A stretch of 64,000 bases of DNA from Thalassotalea psychrophila (GTDB lineage Bacteria > Pseudomonadota > Gammaproteobacteria > Enterobacterales > Alteromonadaceae): NCBI RefSeq assembly GCF_031583595.1, contig NZ_CP134145.1, positions 1,116,001 to 1,180,000 of the forward strand. The letters are read 5' to 3'. How positions within the stretch are numbered: position 1 is the first letter of the stretch; every line of letters begins with the position of its first letter. Made by a program: the position numbers and the translations under genes. The notes beneath the pieces are model-generated. The model made no database searches. It worked only from the letters and a program-made list of their open reading frames with translations, and was not told where the DNA came from. This document shows positions 34,945 through 43,322 of the stretch, one piece after another.

Positions 34945-37206
34945 ATGTTAACCACGTTACGTAGAATTGTTTTAGCATTCGGGCAAGAACCCGAACTTGA
35001 TACCGCCTTGCAGAATATGGTTGGACAAGTAAAAGCTGCAATGGCTGCTGAATGTTGCTCGGTTTATTTAGCAGACTACGAACAAGAACATTTCCTGTTA
35101 ATGGCTTCTGATGGTTTAGCTAAGGATTCATTAGGCCGAGTTTCAGTCGGTTTTTCTGAAGGTTTAGTTGGTCTAGTTGGTCAACGAGAAGAGCCTATTA
35201 ACATCGCAAATGCTCAACAACATCCTCGTTTTAAAGAAGCCCCAGAAGTGCAAGAAGAAGACTTTAATGCCTTTTTAGGTACCCCCATTATTCATCAACG
35301 ACGTGTGTTAGGCATATTATCTGTTCAACAAAAACAAGCACGTGAATTCAATGAAAATGAAGAAGCTTTTCTTGTTACTATTGCCGCCCAATTGGCCATT
35401 GCCATCGCCAATGCTGAAACGAAGGGCATTTTAAGTAGGAATACCAAACAACAAAATCGTCAATATGTTCAGGGGATTCCTGGCTCTCCAGGTTTAGCTA
35501 TTGGTAATTTTTATGTCAGTTATCCTAAAGCACAGTTAAGCAGTGTTAGTTTAACCAAAGTATATCAATCGAGCTCTCAAACAAAATTTTTTCAGCATGC
35601 TGTAATTAAAACAAAACGCGACCTCAGACAAATGAGTAGCCGTATGCAAGGTGCCATACCTGAAGATGCCCTTGATATTTTTGAAATGTATGAGCATATG
35701 CTAGAAAGCACCAGCCTACGCGATGAAATTCTCGAAAAAATAAATTCAGGTTGGGATGCTCAAAGTGCTTTAAAGTTGGTCATTGATCAATACGTCATGC
35801 AATTTGAGTCAGTAGAAGATCTCTATATTCGCGAACGAGCTACTGACATAAAAGATCTTGGTAATCGAGTATTATTTCATTTACAACAGGAAGATAGTAA
35901 TAAGCCCGACTTCCCCGAAAATATGATTTTAGTGGCTCAAGAGGTCACCGCTTCATTATTGGCTGAGTATCAGCATAAAGGCTTAAAAGCGATTGTTTCA
36001 TTATCAGGATCTACTAACTCTCATGCTGTGATTTTGGCTAGAGCTCTAGGCATTCCTGCCATTATGGGCGTGGGTAGTATTCCTTTAGCAAGCTTTTGGC
36101 ATAAACACGCTATTGTTGATGGTTATTCGGGTGAAATTTTCTTATCGCCAGATACTGCTACTTTGACCGAATATCAACACTTAGTGCGCGAAGAAGATGA
36201 ACTACAAGAAATTGTAAAACAGGTCATTAATCTTCCTGCAATTACCAAAGATGGAAAATCTATCGAGCTGTTATTAAATGCAGGCTTAGGGGCTGAATTT
36301 GATAATTCGATGAAAAATGGCGCTATAGGTATTGGTTTATATCGTACAGAAATTCCATTTATGGAGCGTAGTTGTTTTCCATCGGAGTTAGAACAAGTTG
36401 TATTGTACAAAAAAGTATTGAACTCATTTCCAAGACAGCCTGTTGTTATGCGTACGTTAGATGTCGGTGGTGATAAAGCTTTACCGTACTTTCCTATAAG
36501 TGAAGATAACCCATTTTTAGGTTGGCGTGGCATTCGTATTACTCTCGATCATCCTGAAATTTTTCTGGTGCAAGTGCGTGCAATGCTTAAGGCAAATATT
36601 GGTTTAGGCAATTTAGAAATAATGTTGCCTATGGTCTCTGGTACAACAGAAGTCGATGATGCTATCCGGTTGATTAATCAAGCGTACTTTGAAGTAAGCA
36701 ACGAAAGTGAAGTACCGGTGGCTAAACCTAAGGTTGGAATAATGCTTGAAGTTCCTTCCGTTATTTTTCAGTTGTCAGAGCTTGCTAAAAAAGTAGACTT
36801 CTTTTCTGTGGGCAGTAATGACTTAACCCAGTATCTTCTGGCTGTAGATAGAAACAACTCTAGAGTTGCGCCTTTATTCGACTCATATCATCCTGCAGTG
36901 CTTAGAGCGTTAAATCAAATTGCCGAACAAGCGCAAATTGAATTAATTGAGTTAAGTTTATGTGGTGAGCTTGCCAGTGAACCTGGCGGTGCGCTGTTAT
37001 TACTTGCTATGGGGTATGATAAATTAAGTATGAATGCTCATAATATTCCCAGAATTAAATGGGTTTTGCGTCATTTGGATTATAAACAAGCACAATTAAT
37101 ACTATCCCATTGTCTAATGTTAACGACACCCAAACAGGTGCATAATTACCTTAATGAGCAATTAGAATTGCTTGGTTTAGGTGGATTTGTACGAGCAGGT
37201 AAGTAA
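34945..37206 (+). CDS. ptsP: Phosphoenolpyruvate-protein phosphotransferase PtsP (EI-Ntr)
   Basis: 753 aa. An N-terminal GAF domain (about 15-160) is followed by enzyme I domains; the phosphorylated histidine is His360 in SGSTNSHAVILARALGIPA. The PEP-binding barrel occupies about 435-720, with DFFSVGSNDLTQYLLAVDR. It starts the nitrogen phosphotransferase chain (PtsP to NPr to EIIA-Ntr). Gene order rppH-ptsP is conserved in gammaproteobacteria. Confidence 0.94.
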   Translation: MLTTLRRIVLAFGQEPELDTALQNMVGQVKAAMAAECCSVYLADYEQEHFLLMASDGLAKDSLGRVSVGFSEGLVGLVGQREEPINIANAQQHPRFKEAPEVQEEDFNAFLGTPIIHQRRVLGILSVQQKQAREFNENEEAFLVTIAAQLAIAIANAETKGILSRNTKQQNRQYVQGIPGSPGLAIGNFYVSYPKAQLSSVSLTKVYQSSSQTKFFQHAVIKTKRDLRQMSSRMQGAIPEDALDIFEMYEHMLESTSLRDEILEKINSGWDAQSALKLVIDQYVMQFESVEDLYIRERATDIKDLGNRVLFHLQQEDSNKPDFPENMILVAQEVTASLLAEYQHKGLKAIVSLSGSTNSHAVILARALGIPAIMGVGSIPLASFWHKHAIVDGYSGEIFLSPDTATLTEYQHLVREEDELQEIVKQVINLPAITKDGKSIELLLNAGLGAEFDNSMKNGAIGIGLYRTEIPFMERSCFPSELEQVVLYKKVLNSFPRQPVVMRTLDVGGDKALPYFPISEDNPFLGWRGIRITLDHPEIFLVQVRAMLKANIGLGNLEIMLPMVSGTTEVDDAIRLINQAYFEVSNESEVPVAKPKVGIMLEVPSVIFQLSELAKKVDFFSVGSNDLTQYLLAVDRNNSRVAPLFDSYHPAVLRALNQIAEQAQIELIELSLCGELASEPGGALLLLAMGYDKLSMNAHNIPRIKWVLRHLDYKQAQLILSHCLMLTTPKQVHNYLNEQLELLGLGGFVRAGK

Positions 37207-37287
37207 TAAATACCAATTCTATTAAATTAATAAGTATTTTCATCTATTTAGGGTTAAAATTAATACTCTAACTAAATAGAGTCTCTA

Positions 37288-38079
37288 ATGTTTTTATCAG
37301 TTTTTCTAATATGTATGTTACTAGGTACCTTGGTCGGCTTTTTAGCTGGTTTGTTAGGTATTGGTGGCGGCTTGGTGATTGTTCCTGTTTTGATCATAAT
37401 TTTGCCTACACTAGGCATACATGCTGATATTGTTATGCCAATTGCGTTGGCATCGTCTCTTGCCTCAATTGTTGTAACTTCCAGCAGTGCCGCATTTAAT
37501 CATCATAAATCGGGTAATATACCTTGGAAAATGACTAAAAAATTATTGGTGTTTGTCGCAGTAGGCGCTGTTGTTGGTGCTAATCTTGCTGATTTATTAC
37601 CAACCAGTACACTTACTGCTATCTTTGCCACTTTTGTTATTTCTTTAGCCACATACATGCTGTTTTCTATACGCCAAACCGTGCATAGAGATTTGCCTTC
37701 AGATAACGTTTTAAAAGCGGTTGCCAGCGGAACCGGAGTTATTGCTAGTTTGATGGGGATCAGTGGCGGGGCGGTTCTAATACCGTTTTTAACCTACTGT
37801 GGAGTAAATTTATTACATGCCATAGGTGTTTCTACAGCATGTGGCATGATTGTCTCGCTTTTTGGCACAATGGCGTTTATGATTGCTGGTCTTGGTAATC
37901 CAAATCTTCCCGAGTGGAGTTTAGGTTATATTTACTGGCCGGCAGTGTTAGGTATCGCCTCTACGTCAACAATCTTGGCGCGTTACGGGGTGAAGCTCGC
38001 CAACAAACTACCGGTTAAAACAATAAAAAAAGTTTTTGCTGCTTTCTTAATTTTAGTAGCATTAAAAATGATGATTTAA
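37288..38079 (+). CDS. TauE/SafE-family membrane transporter
   Basis: 263 aa, about eight membrane helices arranged as two halves, each starting with a glycine-rich turn ([19 protein letters not shown] near 17-35 and [15 protein letters not shown] near 155-169). This is the TauE/SafE family, suggested to export sulfite or related organosulfonate anions. Substrate here is unknown. Located between ptsP and lgt; the 13-base gap to lgt suggests co-transcription. Confidence 0.87.
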   Translation: MFLSVFLICMLLGTLVGFLAGLLGIGGGLVIVPVLIIILPTLGIHADIVMPIALASSLASIVVTSSSAAFNHHKSGNIPWKMTKKLLVFVAVGAVVGANLADLLPTSTLTAIFATFVISLATYMLFSIRQTVHRDLPSDNVLKAVASGTGVIASLMGISGGAVLIPFLTYCGVNLLHAIGVSTACGMIVSLFGTMAFMIAGLGNPNLPEWSLGYIYWPAVLGIASTSTILARYGVKLANKLPVKTIKKVFAAFLILVALKMMI

Positions 38080-38092
38080 CACTGGATCGTTT

Positions 38093-38929
38093 ATGACCCT
38101 TGCTGCAATTCAATTTCCGATTATTGACCCTATTATATTTTCAATCGGACCTATCGCCCTTCGATGGTATGGCTTCATGTATTTAATCGGTTTTATTTTA
38201 GCAATGGTAATTGCTAATAAAGCTGCCGATAAAAGTAATGGCCTATGGACTCGAGACCAAGTAAGTGACTTACTGTTTTATGGTTTTTTAGGTGTGATAT
38301 TAGGTGGCCGAATTGGCTATGTATTATTCTATAACTTCGATTATTTCCTCAGCGATCCTCTTTATCTATTTAAAATATGGACCGGCGGAATGTCATTCCA
38401 TGGTGGTTTGCTTGGGGTTGTTACCGCAATTGCATTTTTTGCTCGCAAAGAAAAGAAAAGCTTTTTACAAGTTGGCGATTTTGTCGCGCCTTTAGTGCCG
38501 CTCGGTTTAGGGGCTGGCCGAATAGGCAACTTCATTAACGCTGAATTATGGGGACGTCAAACGGATGTTCCATGGGCAATGGTATTTCCAACTGACAGAC
38601 TTGGCTTAGCACGTCATCCATCACAGTTATATGAATTCTTTTTAGAAGGTGTAGTGCTGTTTCTTATTATTTACTTTGTTGGTAAAAAGACTAAAGCAGC
38701 AGGTGTTGCTAGTGGCTTGTTCTTGGCCGGTTATGGCTTGTTTAGAATGATAATTGAATTTTTCCGTGAGCCAGACGCTCATTTAGGATTTTATTTCAGT
38801 TTCATTTCAATGGGGCAGATGCTTTCATTGCCTATGGTGATAATTGGAGTCGGAATGATTGTTTGGGGATTAAACAATAGTCAGCAGATTGTTAATAATA
38901 CGAAAAAGAATAAGAGCAGTGCAAAATGA
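38093..38929 (+). CDS. lgt: Prolipoprotein diacylglyceryl transferase Lgt
   Basis: 278 aa, seven membrane helices. The Lgt signature [14 protein letters not shown] lies around 144-157, and HGGLLGV near 104-110 holds the catalytic histidine. The enzyme transfers diacylglycerol from phosphatidylglycerol to the lipobox cysteine, the first step in lipoprotein maturation. The stop overlaps the thyA start by four bases, as in many relatives. Confidence 0.95.
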   Translation: MTLAAIQFPIIDPIIFSIGPIALRWYGFMYLIGFILAMVIANKAADKSNGLWTRDQVSDLLFYGFLGVILGGRIGYVLFYNFDYFLSDPLYLFKIWTGGMSFHGGLLGVVTAIAFFARKEKKSFLQVGDFVAPLVPLGLGAGRIGNFINAELWGRQTDVPWAMVFPTDRLGLARHPSQLYEFFLEGVVLFLIIYFVGKKTKAAGVASGLFLAGYGLFRMIIEFFREPDAHLGFYFSFISMGQMLSLPMVIIGVGMIVWGLNNSQQIVNNTKKNKSSAK

Positions 38930-39777
38930 AACAATATTTAGATTTATGTCAACGTATTATCGATGACGGTACATGGGTAAGTAATGAGCGCACAGGTAAG
39001 CGCTGTCTAACCCTGATCAATGCCGATTTAGAATACCAAGTTGGTAAGAATGAACTTCCTATCATTACAACTCGTAAAAGCTTTTATAAAGCCGCTATTG
39101 CAGAGTTGCTTGGTTACATCAAAGGTTATGATAATGCTGCTGATTTTCGTGAATTAGGTACACCTACTTGGAATGCCAATGCCAATGAGAACGAAGCTTG
39201 GTTGAATAATCCTCATCGTAAAGGTGAAGATGACATGGGCCGTGTTTATGGAGTACAGGGCAGAGCATGGGCTAAACCAGATGGTGGCCATGTTGATCAA
39301 GTTAAAAAGGTTGTTGATAATTTAAGTAAAGGAATTGATGATAGAGGCGAGATCATCAGCTTTTATAATCCAGGTGAGTTTCATATGGGGTGCTTACGTC
39401 CATGTATGTTCCAGCATCAATTCTCACTACTTGACGGAACTTTATATTTAAATAGTTACCAACGCAGTTGTGATGTGCCGTTAGGTCTTAATTTTAATCA
39501 AATTCAAGTCTTTGCATTCTTAGCGATTATGGCGCAAATCACCGGTAATAAAGCTGGCGTTGCTTATCACAAAATTGTTAATGCCCATATTTACGAAGAT
39601 CAGTTAGATTTAATGGAAAACGTACAGTTAAAACGCGAACCATTTGCATCACCTCAGCTTCGTATTAATCCAAAGATTAAGTCATTAGAAGATTTAGAAA
39701 CTTGGGTAACTATGGATGACTTTGAGGTGATAGGGTACGAACACCACGACCCTATCAAATATCCGTTTTCGGTTTAA
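38926..39777 (+). CDS. thyA: Thymidylate synthase ThyA
   Basis: 283 aa. Catalytic Cys160 lies in [24 protein letters not shown] near 190-201 is the dUMP-binding Arg/Asp/Asn segment. It makes dTMP from dUMP with methylene-tetrahydrofolate. Somewhat longer than the 264-aa E. coli enzyme, with an insertion near 85-100, as seen in related marine gammaproteobacteria. Coupled to lgt by ATGA overlap. Confidence 0.95.
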   Translation: MKQYLDLCQRIIDDGTWVSNERTGKRCLTLINADLEYQVGKNELPIITTRKSFYKAAIAELLGYIKGYDNAADFRELGTPTWNANANENEAWLNNPHRKGEDDMGRVYGVQGRAWAKPDGGHVDQVKKVVDNLSKGIDDRGEIISFYNPGEFHMGCLRPCMFQHQFSLLDGTLYLNSYQRSCDVPLGLNFNQIQVFAFLAIMAQITGNKAGVAYHKIVNAHIYEDQLDLMENVQLKREPFASPQLRINPKIKSLEDLETWVTMDDFEVIGYEHHDPIKYPFSV

Positions 39778-39799
39778 TAATTTATTAAATCTTAAATAC

Positions 39800-39827
39800 A
39801 AAAATGGCGCTATTAAGCGCCATTTTT
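39800..39827 (+). terminator. Intrinsic terminator after thyA
   Basis: Twelve-base arms AAAAATGGCGCT/AGCGCCATTTTT around ATTA; works in either direction. Confidence 0.85.
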
Positions 39828-39831
39828 ATTG

Positions 39832-39859
39832 TCTGGTTGGTCTGAATTTATTCGGACGT
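39832..39859. repeat. 28-bp repeat, copy 1
   Basis: Starts TCTGGTTGGTCTGAATT and ends ATTCGGACGT. It differs from copy 2 at one base, which weakens its GTCNGAAT/ATTCGGAC palindrome. Confidence 0.85.
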
Positions 39860-39885
39860 AACGATGGTCATTAACGCGCGAATAC

Positions 39886-39912
39886 AGAATTTAGACCATC
39901 CATGGCAATTCT
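39886..39912. repeat. CATCCATG-core hairpin A
   Basis: Inner arms CCAT-CC-ATGG (39896-39905) inside outer arms AGAATT (39886-39891) and AATTCT (39907-39912). The same outer arms occur in the copy at 58.1 kb. Confidence 0.7.
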
Positions 39913-39915
39913 AAG

Positions 39916-39935
39916 TTAAATCATCCATGATTTAA
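39916..39935. repeat. CATCCATG-core hairpin B
   Basis: Perfect nine-base arms TTAAATCAT/ATGATTTAA around CC. Confidence 0.75.
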
Positions 39936-39955
39936 AATTCACGCCAACCTAATTT

Positions 39956-39983
39956 TCTGGTTGGTCCGAATTTATTCGGACGT
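39956..39983. repeat. 28-bp repeat, copy 2
   Basis: Contains a perfect eight-base palindrome GTCCGAAT-TT-ATTCGGAC (39964-39981). CCAACC just upstream (39944-39949) can also pair with its GGTTGG (39959-39964). Confidence 0.85.
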
Positions 39984-40024
39984 TAAAAACAAATAGCTCC
40001 ATGCGTCCTACATCCGCTAAATAC

Positions 40025-40040
40025 TGTACATCCATGTACA
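40025..40040. repeat. CATCCATG-core hairpin C
   Basis: Perfect seven-base arms TGTACAT/ATGTACA around CC, directly beside the rpsT terminator. Confidence 0.75.
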
Positions 40041-40065
40041 AAAAAACCGGCAGAAGCCGGTTTTT
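40041..40065 (-). terminator. Intrinsic terminator of rpsT
   Basis: Arms with CCGGC/GCCGG core (40041-40051 and 40056-40065) and a four-base loop; followed on the minus strand by a T run. Confidence 0.85.
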
Positions 40066-40088
40066 AAAATGTAAAATTTAAGTTCTAA

Positions 40089-40349
40089 TTAAAGAGCTTT
40101 AATTTTAGCATTTAAGCGGCTCTTAACACGGGCAGCTTTGTTTGCGTGAATTAAACCTTTACTTGCGTAACGGTCTAAAATTGGAGAAGCAATAGAGAAC
40201 TCTTTAGTTGCTTCTTCTTTGTTACCAGCTTCAATAGCAGCGATAACTTTTTTCAAGTAAGTGCGCATCATTGAGCGACGACTTGCATTGTGTTGGCGAC
40301 GCTTCTCTGATTGAACAGCGCGCTTCTTAGCAGACTTTGAGTTAGCCAA
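40089..40349 (-). CDS. rpsT: 30S ribosomal protein S20
   Basis: 86 aa, highly basic, starting [20 protein letters not shown], which is diagnostic of S20. The initiation codon is TTG at 40349-40347 with AGGAG upstream. E. coli rpsT also uses UUG, where the rare start is part of translational autocontrol, so the same may hold here. Divergent from murJ, as in enterobacteria. Confidence 0.97.
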   Translation of the reverse strand: MANSKSAKKRAVQSEKRRQHNASRRSMMRTYLKKVIAAIEAGNKEEATKEFSIASPILDRYASKGLIHANKAARVKSRLNAKIKAL

Positions 40350-40397
40350 GGTGGACTCCTAAAAATAAAATAATATAGCCATAATTTAAGGCGACGA

Positions 40398-40426
40398 AAT
40401 ATGCCTTTTTTTCCGGTTGATGTCAA
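40398..40426 (-). promoter_or_regulatory. Promoter of rpsT
   Basis: On the minus strand TTGACA (40421-40426), a 17-base spacer and CATATT (40398-40403), about 50 bases before the start codon. Confidence 0.6.
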
Positions 40427-40588
40427 ACTATTTATCGAATTATTACTCAATAATTAAATTTTTAACAAAAAATGCGGTTTTTCGAGGGCATTCAAAGAAG
40501 AAGATGATAACATTAATAATGGCTGAGGACTAAGGTTCTCAGTGATTATTTGCTAAAAACTAATAAAAATAACAATGGAGTATCATTT

Positions 40589-42160
40589 TTGAGTAAGAAA
40601 TTGCTTAAATCAGGGCTTATCGTCAGCTTTATGACGCTTATCTCTAGAGTTTTAGGTCTTGTTCGTGATGTTGTAATCGCTGACAAAATTGGAACTGGAG
40701 TAGGTGCTGATGTTTTCTTCTTTGCCAATAAAATTCCTAATTTTCTCCGTCGTCTTTTTGCTGAAGGGGCATTTGCACAAGCATTTGTACCTGTGCTTAG
40801 TGAGTACCAAGAGCTTGATGAAAAAAATGGTACCAATGAAACCCGAGAACTGATCTCTAAAGTAAGTGGAACGTTAGGTGTATTGGTTTCTATTGTCACA
40901 CTCGTTGGCATGATAGCTACTCCGATGTTTGTTGCACTATTTGGTTTTGGCTGGTTTCTTGACTGGTTATATGATGGTCCTAATGCCGAAAAATTTGATT
41001 TAGCATCATCATTACTCACCATTACCTTTCCTTACTTATGGTTTATTAGTTTTACCGCACTTTCTGGCGCAATATTAAATACGTTAGGTAAGTTTGCCGC
41101 GGCGGCATTTACGCCTGTATTGCTTAATGTTTGTATTATTGGCGCAGCAATATATTTATCGCCAATGTTTGAACGGCCTGCTTTTGCGCTCGCTTGGGGC
41201 GTGTTTTTAGGTGGTTTAACTCAGTTCTTGTTTCAAATACCGTTTTTGATAAAAGCTGGCGTTTTAGTTAAACCAACATGGGGCTGGAATCATGGTGGCG
41301 TAAAAAAAATTCGCAAGCTTATTGTACCTGCTCTATTTGGTGTTTCGGTTACGCAAATAAATTTATTACTTGATACCTTAATTGCCAGCTTTTTAATCAC
41401 TGGCTCTATTAGTTGGCTCTATTACGCCGATAGGTTATTAGAGTTCCCGTTAGGGTTGTTTGGTATAGGCATTGCTACGGTAATTTTGCCTAGTTTGGCA
41501 AGGTTGCATGCCAAGCAAAATCCACAAGAATTTTCATCAACAATTGATTGGGCACTAAAAGTTGTAAGCTTATTGGGCTGGCCTGCTATGGCTGGTTTAA
41601 TGGTGCTGGCGCAACCAATAATTATGGTGCTATTCATGCGCGGAGAATTTTCTGAGCATGATGTTATGCAAGTATCGTTTGCACTTTATGCGTATTTAAG
41701 TGGTCTATTAAGCTTTATGTTTATTAAAGTATTAGCGCCGGGTTACTACGCTCGCCAAGATACTAAAACGCCAGTAATTATCGGCATAAAGGCCATGGCT
41801 GCAAATATGGTATTTAATTTAATATTAGCGCCATTTTATGGTTATGTCGGTTTAGCAATCGCCACTGCGTTATCTGCTACGTTAAATGGATTTCTACTTT
41901 ATCGTGGTTTAAGTAACCGCGGCATTTACCACATAGATAAAAGCACGCTATTTGTAATCTTACGTTTAATTTTTTCAGCGTTAGTTATGGCCGGGACTAT
42001 TTACTTTTTATCGCCTGGTTTTGACGCATGGCTTACTTTATCGTTCAGTGCACAAGTATTTAAATTAGTTTATTTAATTACCGTAGGGGCGATAACTTAC
42101 TTTTCTTGTGGCGCCATTCTAGGAATAAGGCTAAAGCACTTCGTCAGTAAAACATCTTAA
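40589..42160 (+). CDS. murJ: Lipid II flippase MurJ
   Basis: 523 aa, about 14 membrane helices, MATE/MVF superfamily. The N-terminal block LISRVLGLVRDVVIA and KIPNFLRRLFAEGAF are hallmark MurJ sequences containing essential arginines. It flips lipid II across the inner membrane for peptidoglycan synthesis. I choose TTG at 40589, with GGAG eight bases upstream and MSKKLLKSGLIVS as the usual MurJ start, over the TTG at 40550. Confidence 0.93.
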   Translation: MSKKLLKSGLIVSFMTLISRVLGLVRDVVIADKIGTGVGADVFFFANKIPNFLRRLFAEGAFAQAFVPVLSEYQELDEKNGTNETRELISKVSGTLGVLVSIVTLVGMIATPMFVALFGFGWFLDWLYDGPNAEKFDLASSLLTITFPYLWFISFTALSGAILNTLGKFAAAAFTPVLLNVCIIGAAIYLSPMFERPAFALAWGVFLGGLTQFLFQIPFLIKAGVLVKPTWGWNHGGVKKIRKLIVPALFGVSVTQINLLLDTLIASFLITGSISWLYYADRLLEFPLGLFGIGIATVILPSLARLHAKQNPQEFSSTIDWALKVVSLLGWPAMAGLMVLAQPIIMVLFMRGEFSEHDVMQVSFALYAYLSGLLSFMFIKVLAPGYYARQDTKTPVIIGIKAMAANMVFNLILAPFYGYVGLAIATALSATLNGFLLYRGLSNRGIYHIDKSTLFVILRLIFSALVMAGTIYFLSPGFDAWLTLSFSAQVFKLVYLITVGAITYFSCGAILGIRLKHFVSKTS

Positions 42161-42304
42161 ATTTAAGTTTAAATGTTAGCTTTTGGTCAGGGAAACTTAC
42201 CCAAAAGTTAACAAATTTAACCTTCTCGTAAAAAAGTTTAGAAAAATAACCATTAATTCCTAACTATCTTTACCTTAAGTGCTGATTATTAACTCACACT
42301 GAGA

Positions 42305-42310
42305 TATAAT
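42305..42310 (+). promoter_or_regulatory. Possible -10 element (TATAAT) for ribF and downstream genes
   Basis: Perfect TATAAT 58 bases before ribF; the -35 place (42282-42287, CTGATT) is weak. The rest of the 208-base gap after murJ shows only a weak hairpin near 42179-42208. Confidence 0.35.
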
Positions 42311-42368
42311 TCGTCAGTTTTTCAATAAGCAAATAAACTCTTTTTTGAGTAATGGACTAATACAATAA

Positions 42369-43301
42369 ATGCAACTAGTTAGAGGTATACACAATATTCG
42401 CGACGCGCATAATGGTTGTGTATTAACAATTGGTAATTTTGATGGCGTGCATTTAGGGCATCAAAGAGTGGTTAAAGCTCTCGTTGAAAAAGCGCAGCAG
42501 CTAAATTTGATCCCTGCGGTATTAGTATTTGAGCCACAACCACAAGAGTTATTTAATCCACAAATGGCGCCTGCCAGGCTTAGCCGTTTACGTGATAAAT
42601 ATACGCTACTGAAAACGTTAGGTGTACAGCGGTTAATTTGTGTCAACTTCAATCATGAATTTGCCAGTCAAAGTGCCGAACAGTTTATTGAAGATTTATT
42701 GGTTAATAAACTTGGCGTAAAGCATTTAATTATCGGCGATGATTTTCGGTTTGGTAAAAATCGTTTAGGCGATTTCTCTATGCTTAAAAGCGCTGGTGTA
42801 AAGTTTGGCTTTGATGTAACTGACACCAAAAGTTATAAAATGTTGGAGTGTCGAATTTCTAGTACTGAAATTCGCCGAGCACTACAGCAAGATGAATTAC
42901 ATGACGCCGAGCTTATGCTTGGCCGAGAATATAGTATTATTGGCCGTGTAGTACATGGCGATAAACAAGGTAGGAACCTTGGTTTTCCTACCGCAAACGT
43001 ATTATTAAAACGCTGTGTATCACCAGTTGCTGGTGTATATGTAGTGAAAGCAAAAGCTTTAGGTAAAAGTGTTTATGGCGTTGCCAATATTGGTTCAAGA
43101 CCAACGGTTAACGGTATAAGACAACAACTTGAAGTTCATATTTTCGATTTTAACAACGACTTGTATGGTCAACAAATTGAAGTGGCATTATTAAAGAAAT
43201 TACGCGCCGAACAGCGCTTTGCCTCTTTAGATGAGTTAACTGCGCAAATTGCCAAAGATAGTGAACAGGCTCGCAATTATATTGCTAACCTGAATAAGTA
43301 A
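42369..43301 (+). CDS. ribF: Bifunctional riboflavin kinase/FAD synthetase RibF
   Basis: 310 aa. The N-terminal nucleotidyltransferase domain (about 15-165) has GNFDGVHLGHQ near 22-32 and later SSTEIRRAL. The C-terminal flavokinase domain (about 180-305) has GRNLGFPTANV. The enzyme makes FMN and FAD from riboflavin and ATP. Conserved order ribF-ileS-lspA. Confidence 0.95.
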   Translation: MQLVRGIHNIRDAHNGCVLTIGNFDGVHLGHQRVVKALVEKAQQLNLIPAVLVFEPQPQELFNPQMAPARLSRLRDKYTLLKTLGVQRLICVNFNHEFASQSAEQFIEDLLVNKLGVKHLIIGDDFRFGKNRLGDFSMLKSAGVKFGFDVTDTKSYKMLECRISSTEIRRALQQDELHDAELMLGREYSIIGRVVHGDKQGRNLGFPTANVLLKRCVSPVAGVYVVKAKALGKSVYGVANIGSRPTVNGIRQQLEVHIFDFNNDLYGQQIEVALLKKLRAEQRFASLDELTAQIAKDSEQARNYIANLNK

Positions 43302-43322
43302 TATTAACGGATAAAGATTTTA

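Larger units (their letters stand above)
39778..40088. other. Repeat-rich intergenic region between thyA and rpsT
   Basis: 311 bases without a gene. Contents, in order: thyA terminator; first copy of a 28-bp repeat; two CATCCATG-core hairpins; second copy of the 28-bp repeat; a third CATCCATG-core hairpin; rpsT terminator. No open reading frame of note. Confidence 0.8.
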
